A program made the position numbers and the translations under genes. Positions 37,447 through 48,850 of a DNA stretch of 64,000 nt are shown here, piece by piece. Under the pieces are notes generated by a model, which made no database searches, was not told the DNA's origin, and worked only from the letters and a program-made list of their open reading frames with translations. The stretch lies in assembly GCA_040437565.1 (NCBI GenBank), contig JBDOQK010000006.1:1-64000 (forward strand). Direction: 5' to 3'. How positions within the stretch are numbered: position 1 is the stretch's first letter; each line of letters starts with the position of its first letter. This stretch comes from Albugo candida (lineage: Eukaryota; Oomycota; Peronosporomycetes; Albuginales).

Positions 37447-40400
37447 TCTCCCCGGACTTGACTTCGCGTTGGTGGTCTCGAAAGGTCTGTACTAGTCGCT
37501 GCCAATACGAAACGTGGCTGATAGCTTTCTCGCGCTCCCAAGTACTATCGCACTCCGTGAGGCCGTGCCATTTTACTAGCCATTCCACTTGGCGGCTGCG
37601 CTGACGATGACGAAGCAAGTTTTCCACAATGTGTAGGTCCTTCCCGGTATCTGGTTCTAGGATGATTGGTGATGCCTTCGGAATCGGTCGTCCAGCGAAC
37701 TCGGACGCATTCGGCGTAAATGGATAGAGTAGGTAGACGTAAACGATGAGTGCAGTCTCTTCATATTTCGCGGTAGATTCAGTTAAGCTACGTTCGGGTT
37801 GATCATCGAGATTATATCAAACGGTCCAACTTTCTTTGCTGTGAGCTTAGCTTTCTTTAACTCAATGTGAGCATTGACTGTTTTGAGTGAAAGATTCTTG
37901 GTATCCAGCAGAGCTAAGTCACCGACACTAAAGGCGAGGCTTGTTCTTTTCGAGTCATAGTACTTCTTCTGTCTCTCCTGGGCTTGTTCTAGATTTTCAC
38001 GTGCCTTACGCACTAGGTCTTGGCGATCCTTGGCGAACTTTGAGGTGAACTCTGAGATGGTTTGTGGATCCATATCATCATAGTCTTTTTATTCGTGAGA
38101 AATCAGAGTGGATACTTTTCTTCCGGTATCAATCTCAAACGGGGTGAGCTTAGTAGACGCGTTTACTGAAGTGGCGGGCGCGTATTCTACCTTACCAAGT
38201 AACTTGGCCCAATTTTCTTCACTGTATGATACTAAGCAGCGTAAAAGCGTCTTCTAACACCAAGTTTTGGCGTTCTGTTTGTCCATCCGCATGCGCTCTT
38301 TGAGCGGTCGTCATGCTTAGCTTGACACCCATCATGGTCATTAGAGACTTCTAAAAGTTTGCCGTGAACTTCGGATCCCGATCGCTGATGATAACCTTTG
38401 GCAGTCCATGATGTCGGATTACGGCATCGAAAAATAACTCGGCGGTGTCTTTAGAATCTGCAGTCGTATACGTTGGCGCATAGATTGGTCTCTTCGACAA
38501 CTGTCTACGACGACGCAAATAGCATCGTACCCTTCCGACACGGGTAGTCTAGTAATGAAGTCCATTGACACTACTTCCCAGCATTCTTCCGGAATGAGTA
38601 TAGGTATCATTAATCCTTTCTTTCGCTGTCTGTTTGACTTCCATCGAGCGCATGTTTCACATGTCTCGACGTACTTGTGCACCGTCTCCAGTATCTTAGG
38701 CCGGTAGTACCATTGCTTCAACTTCATGTAAGTTCTGCGAACTCCTGGATGTGCTGCTGTGGCTGCATCATGAAACTTGTATAGAATCTTCGTCTTTATT
38801 TCCGGCATGTCTGGAATGCATATTTGCTGTAGTGCACCATCTTGCTTCAGATATATGAGTCCTTTGTCGATTATGAAGTTGTTTTTTGGATGCTTTCTTT
38901 TTCAGATATGTTTGAAAAACTTATCTTTGCGATAGCCCTGCTCAATCGCTTTACGCACATTGTCGTTAATATGGGCGCGCTCAACATAAAACTAGGCGTT
39001 GTGGATTTGCTCTTGAGCGACTCCTATCGGACGACTCTCCCCCCCGCAATTGCACATCGTCGAGTAAGAGTTGGGAGACATCCAGCGGAATGTACTGAAA
39101 GAACGCAGCGTGAACCATGTGCGTATTCAAAAGAGTGAAGTGTTGATTACAGTCATCTTCACATTCATGTACGACGTGCGACATATCGGGAACATGGTCC
39201 GTAGGCACCTCTGATTCGTTGGAATGCTCCCCCGACACGGTTGGACGAGATAATGAGTCAGCCACCATAGACATTTTGGGATGGTGGAGCATCCACCTGC
39301 ACGCGGAAATTTTCTGTATAGACTGAAAAGTGTCTTCCGTGGAGATAGGGACGCCAATTTTCGAGCGCAGTCTTGATAGGTAACAGCTCCTTCTCATGCG
39401 CTGGCCATTTTAGTTCATGTGGGCCTAGATGTTTCGAGTAAAACGCAATGGCGTGTTCGTTGCTGTTGATATGTTGCGAAAGAACACCACCCATGCAAAA
39501 CTTAAAAGCATCTGTTGTTACGATGAAAAGGTGAGTAAAGTCTGGCAATTTCAGCGTCGGTGACTGCTGCAGTGCGAGCTTCAATGCGTTAAACGCCTTT
39601 AGCTGAACTTCCCCCCAGTTCCATTGAGTATCTTGTTGGGTTAACTTTCGAAGAGGACGCGATAGTCGTGCAAAATTGCAGATGAAACGTCGGTAATACC
39701 CAGCTAGTCCCAGAAAACTCAGCAAATCTTTGCGACAGGACGGTGTTTGGAACGTTGCGATAGAATCTGTTTTCTTAGGGTCGACGCGTAGACCAGCTTC
39801 GGAAACCATATGCCCTAAGAATGCGATTTCTTTGCGACCAAAATGCACATTTGGAGAGTCGAGCGTAAAGCTTCTCCTTGCGCAACACTTCGCATACTGC
39901 ACGAACGTGGCCGACATGGTTCTCCATTGTACGGGAGAAGATGCATATGTCGTCCAGATACACGACAACGAAGGTGCCTAGCTTATCGAACAACGTTCGC
40001 ATCAGACGTGACCAAACCCCAGGCATTCCTGATAACCCCATTGGTGCTACACACCATTGATACGTTTCTTTGTGGGTTCTGAAAGCCGTATAGGGTCGAC
40101 TTGATGGCATAACTACCATTTGATGGTACCCTTGAGCAAGATCGAGAAGCGTAAAATACTTGCATCCAACCATGCGGTCTAAAAGTTCTTCGATTAACGG
40201 CAAAGAAATTTTTGCCACGACGGACATGCTATTCACATAACGGTAGTCAATTACCCAGCGAATGAGAATCTTCGAATTTCCGCTTCGGAGCCATTCGGCG
40301 CGTTTTGGGAACTTTCCGGTTGTGGGATCTTTCTTTGGGATTCTAAAAATATTGGAGACCCAGGGCGAGTTGGATGCTTCTAACCATCTTTTTCGTATAT

Positions 40401-42516
40401 TCTCTTCAACGAATTTCTGCAGTGCTTCTTGCTCAACCTTCGAAAGACGGAAGGGAGCACGGGCGCTCAGCACCGCATTAAGCTTTATTTGCAGTTCGAA
40501 GTTCAGTGATCGCTTTGGAGGCATTTTATTCGGAAGTTGTTCTGGAAATACGTCCTTGTACTCGTCCAGAACTGTTTTCAACTCCTGCGATATTTCTGAT
40601 GGTTCTACGTTGGTAACCTTCAGTTGATATATCTCCTCCTATGCTCCGCTGTTCAGCTTCTCTTGGAAGGTAGGACCATCCACATCTTCAAACTTCGTGT
40701 GGGCTTCCGCTTCAATATGTTGCGATCGCCAATCAATCCGTGGGTTGTACTTGGTGAACCATGGTTGACTAAATATCAAGTCATGCGTATCCGGTAGGTC
40801 CCATTCCATGAACTGCATCCTTGGGAACTCCATACCGTCGATGCGAATCTTCCACTCTCTTCGTGGGATGACTCGATGTCCACGTTCCGTCAAAACGACG
40901 GGCTTGTACCTTTTATGCGCTTTGTATTTTTGAGACCAGACCAGTTTGATCAGATTTGTGGACGCACCAGAGTCGACCAAAATCTTGACGGATTTGTTAC
41001 CAATGACACCATCACGTACTAGTAGTCGACCTTGCACTGGCATGTCCGATCCAAAGCTGCTTGATTCTAAGCCAGTAGGCTCTACTTCTGTCGTCTTTTG
41101 GACATCCACGGCATTGATCGTGACACGGTCGTAAACAGTGGATTCTTGTTCGTCCTCACGGCTGTCCACATTGTTTTGACTTGCTGACGACTTACATTTT
41201 GATGATAATTCCGTTCGGAACGATTGTTACCTCGATCATTACGTGGCTGGCGATGACGATACTGTGTGGAGTGATGATTTGGACTTCCGCACTTGAAGCA
41301 CAAATTACGGCGGCGACATTTGTCACGAGACGGAATTTGCACGTAGCTAATGTCCATTGGCTCTGGACCATCGTTCGATCGATATCGATGACTGCTTTCG
41401 TATGACCTGTACCGCGGTCTATCGTGCGAAATTACTCGAGAATGTCTCGGCGGATGAGAACGGTCAAAGTCTAACGCAACCTTAATTGCTTCGGAGAGTG
41501 TTGTACAGCGACGGTACTGAACTTATTCCCGCGTGCGACCTGTCAGTCCACGGAGAAAGTACATGATCTGGTCCAGCTCGCTCATCTCTCGAACTTGAGT
41601 GACTACGTGGCGAAACTTGCACACATAATCAGGAAGATCTTCGCAATCGCGCTCTCTCATATTGTTCATATCCTCACGCAGACGCTCTTGCAGGTCAGCA
41701 GGAACAAATTCACGTTCGCCTTTGCTCAAGAAGTCGTCCACGTTTGTGACATACTGTTTTTTCATCACATACCACTGAGCGTCTCCTTACTTCAGTGTGC
41801 CGCCTAAGACAGCGAGTATTCTTTGAGAAAGTTCTAGACTCTTCCAGTCCACTCCTCTTGCAAAGAAGTTTTGTTCCACTTGCTCCTTGTAGAGTTGACA
41901 AAAATCATTCAACCTACCCCCATACGTCGGAAGTGTCACACCCTCTAGCTTGATTTCCGAAAGCTGTTTTGATTTTTGAAATTGCTCGAGCAATTGCGCC
42001 TGTTTTTCCATAGTTTTAACCATAGAGTACAGCAATTGTGCATGCTGATCGGAAGTCATCGCGGTGGACATTGTTGAACCAATACGATTAGTCAACTTTA
42101 TGTGGTTGATCTGGGGTCCTTTTTGGCTCTTGGGTGCTTCTCTTGACAACCTTTGGTCCGTGTTTTAAGTAGGTTTTCGACTTGGCGGTCGGTAGTTGGC
42201 TAACGGGTACGGTTTTGTACCCTGGCGGTGCGGCACAAGGGACTCGGATAGTTTTGACCCTGTGCTTAGCGATTTCGCGTGACATGCGCAGATTCACAAT
42301 GCTCTCGAATCTGAGCAAGTCACTGGCGTGCGAGAGTAAGAGAGCTTTGATGTTTTTTTTTCGCGCGAGTCGGAGCGGTGAGACGTGTCCAGGTGTTTCT
42401 CGAGGCGGCAAAGAATGCGGCTGGTGCGGTAGGGACGGCATGCACGGCGAAGACGGCGATGCTGAAAACGGCAGTGGAGACGGCGAGGACGGCGAGGACC
42501 AACAAGTGCTACCAGA
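37447..42516 (-). mobile_element. Interior of gypsy copy B (gag-pol, whole length)
   Basis: Fossil gag-pol, read from high to low coordinates: gag with a CCHC zinc knuckle (CFKCGSPNHHSTQYRH, about 41300), an aspartic protease (ILVDSGAST, about 40990), reverse transcriptase (about 40580-39800; LLDLAQGYHQM and VVVYLDDICIF), and RNase H (about 39600-39000). An integrase zinc-binding domain and core follow (about 38810-38100; CETCARWKS), then the KKYYDSKRTSL linker and a chromodomain-like end (about 37600-37540, VEWLVKWHG). All domains expected of a chromovirus are present in order, so the copy looks whole in length, but it has several breaks and is not functional as it stands. Confidence 0.9.
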
Positions 42517-42708
42517 TGTGAAGACTTCTGTTCACTTAGGATTTGAAAAACTGCCTTAATATTGGTCCTTAGTTCGCTATCCTGTGCTACCTCTAAGCCT
42601 ATCATTCTAGGTCCCTCTATAATGTTCCTAATGACGTCAGACCGTGACGTCATGGCCTATCTCGCATACAGTCAGCTCAATCTTGTTGCCCGACTCGGCG
42701 GCATGACA
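42517..42708 (-). repeat. Outer LTR (5' LTR of gypsy copy B)
   Basis: 192 bp with two tgacgtca motifs. On the minus strand it begins TGTCATGCCGCC and ends TTCACA. It is followed immediately by a primer-binding-site-like tctggtagcacttgttgg. The outer flank is the caaaa target duplication. Confidence 0.88.
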
Positions 42709-42867
42709 CAAAAGGAGAAAAAATCAGTGAATAGGATTGCTATCTTTCAGATGGATGACTGAGTATGTTCTGATTACTGAGGAATTGTGTCAGCTGTAAT
42801 AAAACACGACATAGAAGGTATGAGCGCTGCATCTTCTTGAATAGGTGGCACTTCAGACATAATCTTT

Positions 42868-43520
42868 GTGTCACAAAAAGGCCGTTGTAAAAGATGTGAT
42901 ATTTGCCACGAGAACGTTACTAGAAGAAGTATATGTACAAGTAGACTATCTGTAGCAAACGGATTGTCGAGTGACGATAAACCGTATTCACCTCAACTTG
43001 CATACTTGAAGAAAAACCAACGAGATATGTTGGGCAAGCGTAAATTCAGCATGCCAGCATTGCCGCTTATGACGTGTTTTGATTGGCTGAATTGTAATAA
43101 TTGCGGAATGAATGCGACGATTGTGTCGTTCTTTGTCAATTCATTTTTTGAATGGCGACACGTGCTGATATGGAAGAAGAAAAGCAGCCCGTTGTGAATA
43201 GTTATTCACTCGATCTACCATCGTATGAAGGCAATGAGGGGATGCATGAAACAATTGTACCGATCACGACCAATGATCAAAGTGAGCGCTCATTGGTCAA
43301 TGCGTCATATCAGATCAAGGGAAGAGCTGCACTACATTCTAAAACCCAACTAAGCTGAATTGAAAACTGCAGACGGAAAAGAACGTATTGTGCGACTATT
43401 GCCAATGCGTCAAGTAGCGGATGTATACGATCCCCGTGAATTGCTGAGCTGCATCTTTCAATTCTATTGTCGCTTTGGACGAAGTACCAGCGTCAAACAA
43501 ATTTCCAGAACACTTGGTAC
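42868..43520 (+). pseudogene. Decayed host gene fragment, family unknown
   Basis: Two plus-strand pieces stand out. An ATG at 43152 opens MATRADMEEEKQPVVNSYSL and runs with acidic, soluble composition to a stop at 43358. In another frame, from 43357 to a stop at about 43520, the sequence reads ELKTADGKERIVRLLPMRQ, then VADVYDPRELLSCIFQFYCR and FGRS. That last block resembles the start of helical domains of the p25-alpha/EF-hand-like type, but the match is from memory and short. A stop codon lies just upstream in the second frame. A possible earlier piece at 42868-43197 is Cys-rich near its start. It is either a frameshifted pseudogene or two exons with an unrecognised intron. Confidence 0.4.
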
Positions 43521-44668
43521 ATAAGAATTATATATTAATGCAGCAGCTTCATGTTTGAAATGTAGATAGTACAAAGTTTGGCAATCTGTGCCGGGACTGC
43601 ACAAAACTTATAAATGCAAATTTGACGCGGGCGGTAGTTAATATCATATTCATCAAAGCTGTAAGAAAAACAGGGCGCCGCATGAACTATCAAAGCTTCT
43701 TGGACGCTCTTCGCATGGTTGCGATCAAAAAGTATCATTTGATGGTACGTCAGCAAACCCGTTTCCAAACAAAAATGATTCTCATGAAGGTGTAGCGTGT
43801 ACATCAATGTCTACTAAGATTAATATTAAGTCATCTATCACGACTACCGTGTCTTTATGATCTGAATAAGGATGAAAAGGTATGAAGTGCACTCAAATTT
43901 TGTTGGTTGCTGATAGCACGTTATTTCATCTACAAGTAGTCTTCGTCGTTGAATGAACATTGACTAGCGCCATTTTCTTACAATCGATATCAAAGAATAA
44001 ATTGTGATGAGCGTTTTCTTGACCAAGTAATAACGTAATTAAAAACGAAATGAATCACATGAATGCATTCTTTATTTTTTATTGCTGTTGTTTTTGATGA
44101 ATAACCGGACAGAGGATACACAAACACGTATCCATCGACTTTTTATAAAAACAGGACACTTAGTTCGCAGCTGTTAATATTCTTGCGTGCGTGCTGTCAT
44201 GCAATCAGTAATGACTAAAAGTCACCAACGATAACTTTGTACGAGGTAGTAAAAGAATAGAAGAAGGGTCTGAGACACGACTCATAAACAATTCTCTTTT
44301 TCATGTTGTATATTCGACCGCAGTTGTGACAAGATCGTGGTTCTCGTTCAATCGTCTTCGTGTGACGCCGGGTAATGATTGACTTATGCTAGCATGCAAT
44401 CGCTGTTCTTCCCAATATTGAGGCACGTCAAGTTGTCGAGTGAAAAAAAATGGCCTTTCCAAAATATCAAGTATCACCTCAACACGAATCAGTGAGATGA
44501 AACTGAGTATGATCATGTTTTATTGAATTCGTTGCTGTAATATGCTACGTGCATGCATCCATTCGAAATCGCACGCACATCTTTTGTCTACGTGGTAATT
44601 GTCAGCGTGATAAAGAGAATATTCTCAACAAGAGCCTTCTATTTAGGTGGCAATGCGGAAAACGGATA
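43521..44668. other. Intergenic, nothing recognised
   Basis: AT-rich sequence between the decayed gene and the copia insertion. Frames of 70-90 codons on the minus strand show no motif. Confidence 0.45.
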
Positions 44669-44673
44669 AGCAT

Positions 44674-44839
44674 TATTGAAGTGAAGGGAGCTTTTACGAG
44701 AGATCGTTCGGGCCACGACGTTCAGTGTAGCTTGGAAAGTACGTTTATTGAATTTCAGATTGCTAACTACAGTAGATGTAATATTAGAATCTTCAGCGGT
44801 GGCCTTTATTGTCCAATGTGGTCAACACCATCATCAACA
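44674..44839 (-). repeat. 3' LTR of the copia copy
   Basis: 166 bp. Plus-strand form begins tattgaagtgaagggagc and ends catcaaca. Partner of 48366-48530. Confidence 0.9.
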
Positions 44840-47800
44840 CTCTCCCTCGAATTTTAAACTCCAACGTTTGACTTCTTCAATAACTCTTGGAATTGCTTAG
44901 TCGCTAGTGGCTGCATCAAATAATCGGCCACTTGGCACTTTCAATTAACGTAATTCAATTCGATGTTTCCGAATTTCACTTGTTCGCGGACAAAATGATG
45001 ATGAATGTCGATGTGCTTTGCTCGAGTTTGATACCCATCATTCTTTACAACGTACAGTAATGAGCCAACCAGCGATCGAAAAGGTCGCTTCTTCATCCGT
45101 GGATCTTTTGTCTCACTTTTCTTTAATGACTGACCCTTAATCGTTGGGTTGTGTACTGGTTTCGACTCAACTTGATTGAACTTGTCGATCAGTCTCGAGA
45201 TGCATGCTGCCTAGAAGATCTTCATCACTCTCTTACTTTGACTATACTCAGCTTCCATGCCAAGGATGTGCCTCACTTGACCAAGTGTCTTGAGTTAAAA
45301 CTCTTTCTTCAATTGCAGCGTGATGTTGTTAACCACTTCCAAACTTCTTGCTCCTATCAGCATATCGTCAACATACAAAGCAATATATGGGGAGTCATGT
45401 TCTCCATGTCGGACGAAAATGCAAGAATCCGACTTGCATCGAAAAAACCCTAGCTTGATCTCAAATATATTTGAGATCAACTTGTACCATGTGACAGCTG
45501 CTTGCTTTAGGCCATATAAAGTTCGGTTCAACTTGCAAACATGGTTTGGTTGAATCGATACTCTACTCCTTCTGGCGGCCAAATGAATAAATCTTCTTCC
45601 ATAATTACATTAAGGAATGCCGTATCCACGCTATATTGCTGCACAAGATAACATCGGTGACAGCACAATGCCAAGAATACATGAATTGAATTCAAGCTTG
45701 CAGCAGGAGAGTACGTCTCAAAGTAATCGATGCCTGACGTTTGTCGATAGCCAAGTGCGACAAGTCTTGCCTTATAACGTTGGATTTCTCCTTTGTCATT
45801 CTTCTTGATTGAAAATACCCATTTGGTGCCGACCACTTTCTGACTTGATGTATGTTTTACTACGGTCCAAGTTGACTTTTTCTCCAAAGCTGCCAATTCC
45901 GCTTTGATAGCTTCAAGTCACTGCTCCACTTCTGGTGATTTCCGTACACCTTGATAGCAACTTGGTACTTGATGCATTAGCTTCTTCATCTTCGAGTCTG
46001 CATCGTTTCTTTGGTCGTCCATTATCTTCAACTGAATCGCTCTCATAAGGTACGATTGCATCAGAGAGACCACCGTCTATTAGTGCTAATTGTGGATTCC
46101 CTGTCAAATTTTATCTTCCAGATGGCGTACCACAACGAATTATATCATCAGCATATCTTCTCTCCCTCGACATCAAATCCGTACTGGTGGAATCTTTCGT
46201 CAAAGCATTATCTTCAATGTCCATATCCATATCATGCGTTGTAGACACGTCGATCGGCGATGTTGATGATGGCTGTTGAGTTTCCTCCATTTCAACATCG
46301 ACATGAACTCTTGATACAATGTCATAAACTTGTACATCCTCATCATGGTCGCGGTCAATCCTCGTACCATACGTTTGGCTCAAATGACCATCCACCACTT
46401 GAACGTATTCAAATTTGTTCGATTCTTCGAATACGACTGTTCGCACTACCACTAATTTGCTTGTTCTGGAATCGATCACTCGATAACCCTTTGTCATCTA
46501 GCTTTTGCCTCTTTGTCTTGTCGATGTGTGCTAAACCCTTGGAACCAAACACACAGAAGTTGCTCAAATTCGACCTTGTTTCAAAACAAACCTCAATAGG
46601 TGTCTTGGACTTCCAAACGGAGCATGTAATGCGATTAGTGATAGACGCAGCGGTGTTGACTTCTTCCGCCCACCACTGTTTATCAACATTATTCCGCGCT
46701 ATCATTGATCGAGCTCGCTCCATCAGTGTACGGTTCATTCGCTCAGTTAACCCATTTTGTTGAGGTGAGTAAGGCGCAGTTGAAACGCCGGTATGTATAA
46801 TCCCGGCGTTTCGACAGAGGTATGTGAATTTTTTGTTGATGTACTCCCCCCCCCCCGTTGTCGGTTCGAATACACTTGATTCTTTTTTTTGGTTTGATTC
46901 TCCATCAACGCTTTATATTCCACAAACTTTTCGAACGCTTCACTCTTTGATGCGATTAAATTGGCCACAGTATATCTAGAAAAGTCGTTAATAAACGTGA
47001 CAAGATACTTTGCAACCATGTGTGATTTAATTTGCATGGGTGCCCATTACGTCACTGTGTATTAGTTCAAGAACCCTTGAGGTCTTAATTCCACTATTCT
47101 TTGATTTTGGGAATGAATTCACAAGTAATTTTTCATTCATGCATCCTACACACATTTGATGATCATCCTCTGATTGAAATCCACGTCCATCCCATCGACA
47201 CATTTTCTGACGTCTTTGAGATTCGACATCGATATATGTCCAAGGCGCGCATGCCATAATTCCAAATCTTATTTCGCATTTCTTGACTGGCATTCTCCAT
47301 GCTGGACGAACATCGCAATGCGTATAATTTGCCTCTTTTCTTGAGATTTGTCACCAATTGACCGTTTTTCATGATGCTACACCATTGTCCTTCAAACTTA
47401 ACTTTGAGTCCTCTTGACACCAAAGCTAATACTGACAGTATTCGTCGCTTCATGACCGGTACTAATAGCACATCATAGACTTTCATTCGAGCTCCATTTT
47501 AGAGTGTAACAGGAACAATTCCAATTTTTGTGGCTGTTAGCTGAAGGCCATTTGCTACAGTGATCTGAATCGATGATTTGAGTAGCTTGAGATCCGTGAA
47601 TCCTTCTTTAAGTAGACTCATGTGACATTGACCGCTGTCGATTTTGTCGACATTCGGAAATTCTATGACCAGTACGTCCACAGCCAAAACACTTTCCATC
47701 AAACTTTTGTGCTGCTCCATCCCGCTCTAAATTTTCCTCGTCTTTCTTTTCTGAACTGCTGTTCCGTTGCTTACAAAGCAAGCTCGCCGTATTCCTTCCG

Positions 47801-48365
47801 TTGCAGCGATTTATATTCCTGTTGGATCATTTCTTTCTCTTGTACCATATCCATATTTGGTATGTTTTTTATGATATTTACGATTGAGTCGTATTCATCC
47901 GACAGAGTGCCTAATAGCAAGATGATTTGCTCATCTTGATCCAAATGGTCTACAATCGCAGCCATTCTTGTGCAAGTCTCCTCAAATTTCATGAGGTGCT
48001 CCAATGCATTTCCTCCCTTTTCCATTCTGAACTCGTGCACTTGTCGTCTTCTTTGTATGCGATTGTGCGTGTTTCGCCGAACAAAGAAGTTTTTCAAGAT
48101 TTCCCACGCTTCAGCTATCGCTGTGGCCGAACGGATCAATGACTGAAACTTTGGGCTGATGAGTGTCGCAATGATGGCAAAGGCCTTGACATCATTGACT
48201 TTCCACATTTTTATTGCTGGATCGCCCTCATTCGGAATCTTCAAGGCATCAATGTGTCCGTAGAGGTTCTTCCTCGCTAACCTCATGCGAACATTGATTT
48301 CCCATTCGAAATAATTGTCTTCGTGCAATATGTCACTCTGTTCCATCGAGTTTGGGCTCATAACC

Positions 48366-48530
48366 TATTGAAGTGAAGGGAGCTTTTACGGAAGATCGTT
48401 CGGGCCACGACGTTCGGTGTAGATTGGAAAGTACGTTTATTAAGTTTTAGATTGCTAACTACAGTAGATGTAATATTAGAGTCTTCAGCATGGCCTTTAT
48501 TGTCCAATGTGGTCTACACAAACATCAACA
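48366..48530 (-). repeat. 5' LTR of the copia copy
   Basis: 165 bp. On the minus strand it begins TGTTGATG and ends CTTCAATA, directly before the primer-binding site. Partner of 44674-44839. Confidence 0.9.
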
Positions 48531-48537
48531 AGCATAT

Positions 48538-48850
48538 GTTTTGAGCACTTTTGATAAAATTTGGAAAGTAAGATATATTAAATGTAGGAGGTTCTTAGTT
48601 CACTTTACTAGCTAGTCTAAGCCTTCTCGTTCTAAACGCCCACAGCCACTAATTTATTGNNNNNNNNNNNNNNNNNNNNNNNNNNNNNNNNNNNNNNNNN
48701 NNNNNNNNNNNNNNNNNNNNNNNNNNNNNNNNNNNNNNNNNNNNNNNNNNNNNNNNNNNGCTAGTCTAAGCCTTCTCGTTCTAAACGCCCACAGCCACTA
48801 ATTTATTGTCCAATAGCTGAAAGTTGATTAGCCTGATGTGTTCCACACTG
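48538..48850 (-). repeat. Probable solo LTR remnant related to the gypsy LTRs
   Basis: The stretch ggttcttagttcacttta, continuing with tctaagccttctcgttctaa, aligns block by block with ggtccttagttcgctaccctg and tctaagcctatcattcta of the 33.5-, 37.3- and 42.5-kb LTRs. The preceding tgttttgagcacttttgataa likewise resembles their tgtgaagacttttgtttact end. No gag or pol adjoins it, so it is probably a solo LTR of a related, divergent family. The far boundary is uncertain. An assembly gap with a 49-bp duplicated contig end falls inside. Confidence 0.4.
48660..48759. other. Assembly gap (100 N) between overlapping contigs
   Basis: Exactly 100 N. The 49 bases at 48611-48659 recur identically at 48760-48808, so the contigs probably overlap and the gap is not real. 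Confidence 0.97.

Larger units (their letters stand above)
33533..42708 (-). mobile_element. Ty3/gypsy chromovirus array: two copies, three LTRs
   Basis: A fossil array on the minus strand. LTRs lie at 33533-33750, 37265-37446 and 42517-42708. The region between the second and third LTRs holds a whole-length gag-pol interior (copy B). The region after the first LTR holds the 3' two-thirds of a second pol (copy A) up to an assembly gap. Both copies carry a chromodomain-like end (VKWHG and CDSTWERE motifs), so they belong to the chromodomain branch of Ty3/gypsy. The outermost LTRs are flanked by the same 5 bp, caaaa (33528-33532 and 42709-42713), and resemble each other more than either resembles the middle LTR. 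This fits an array that entered as one unit or formed by recombination between related copies. By eye the outer LTRs differ at about 6-7 percent. Both copies have several breaks. Confidence 0.82.
44674..48530 (-). mobile_element. Ty1/copia LTR retrotransposon, near-complete in length
   Basis: A fossil copy of 3857 bp with LTRs at both ends and a perfect 5-bp target duplication, agcat (44669-44673 and 48531-48535). On the minus strand the order is 5' LTR, primer-binding site ggttatgagcccaaa (48351-48365, containing the gag ATG at 48361), gag (48361-47771), protease region with a DSG motif (about 47640), and GAG-pre-integrase and integrase (about 47490-46400; FINDFSRY and the later QWWAEEVNTA block). 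Then come reverse transcriptase (about 45900-45300; GTKWVFSIKKND, YGLKQA and YVDDMLIG motifs), the RNase H end (about 45150-44870), a polypurine tract gagggagag, and the 3' LTR. By eye the LTRs differ at about 8 percent. It has several breaks, so it is not functional, but all parts are present. Confidence 0.92.

Noticed and set aside
42182-42559. 125-codon plus-strand frame opposite the gypsy gag and LTR
   Set aside because: It overlaps gag and the 5' LTR in antisense; its Gly/Asp-rich repeats (gacggcgag) mirror coding sequence on the other strand.
46260-46763. 167-codon plus-strand frame
   Set aside because: Antisense to the copia integrase/polyprotein region, no motif of its own.
46845-46858. 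Run of about a dozen C within the copia element
   Set aside because: A single homopolymer in a broken element, most likely slippage or sequencing error; no structural meaning supported.
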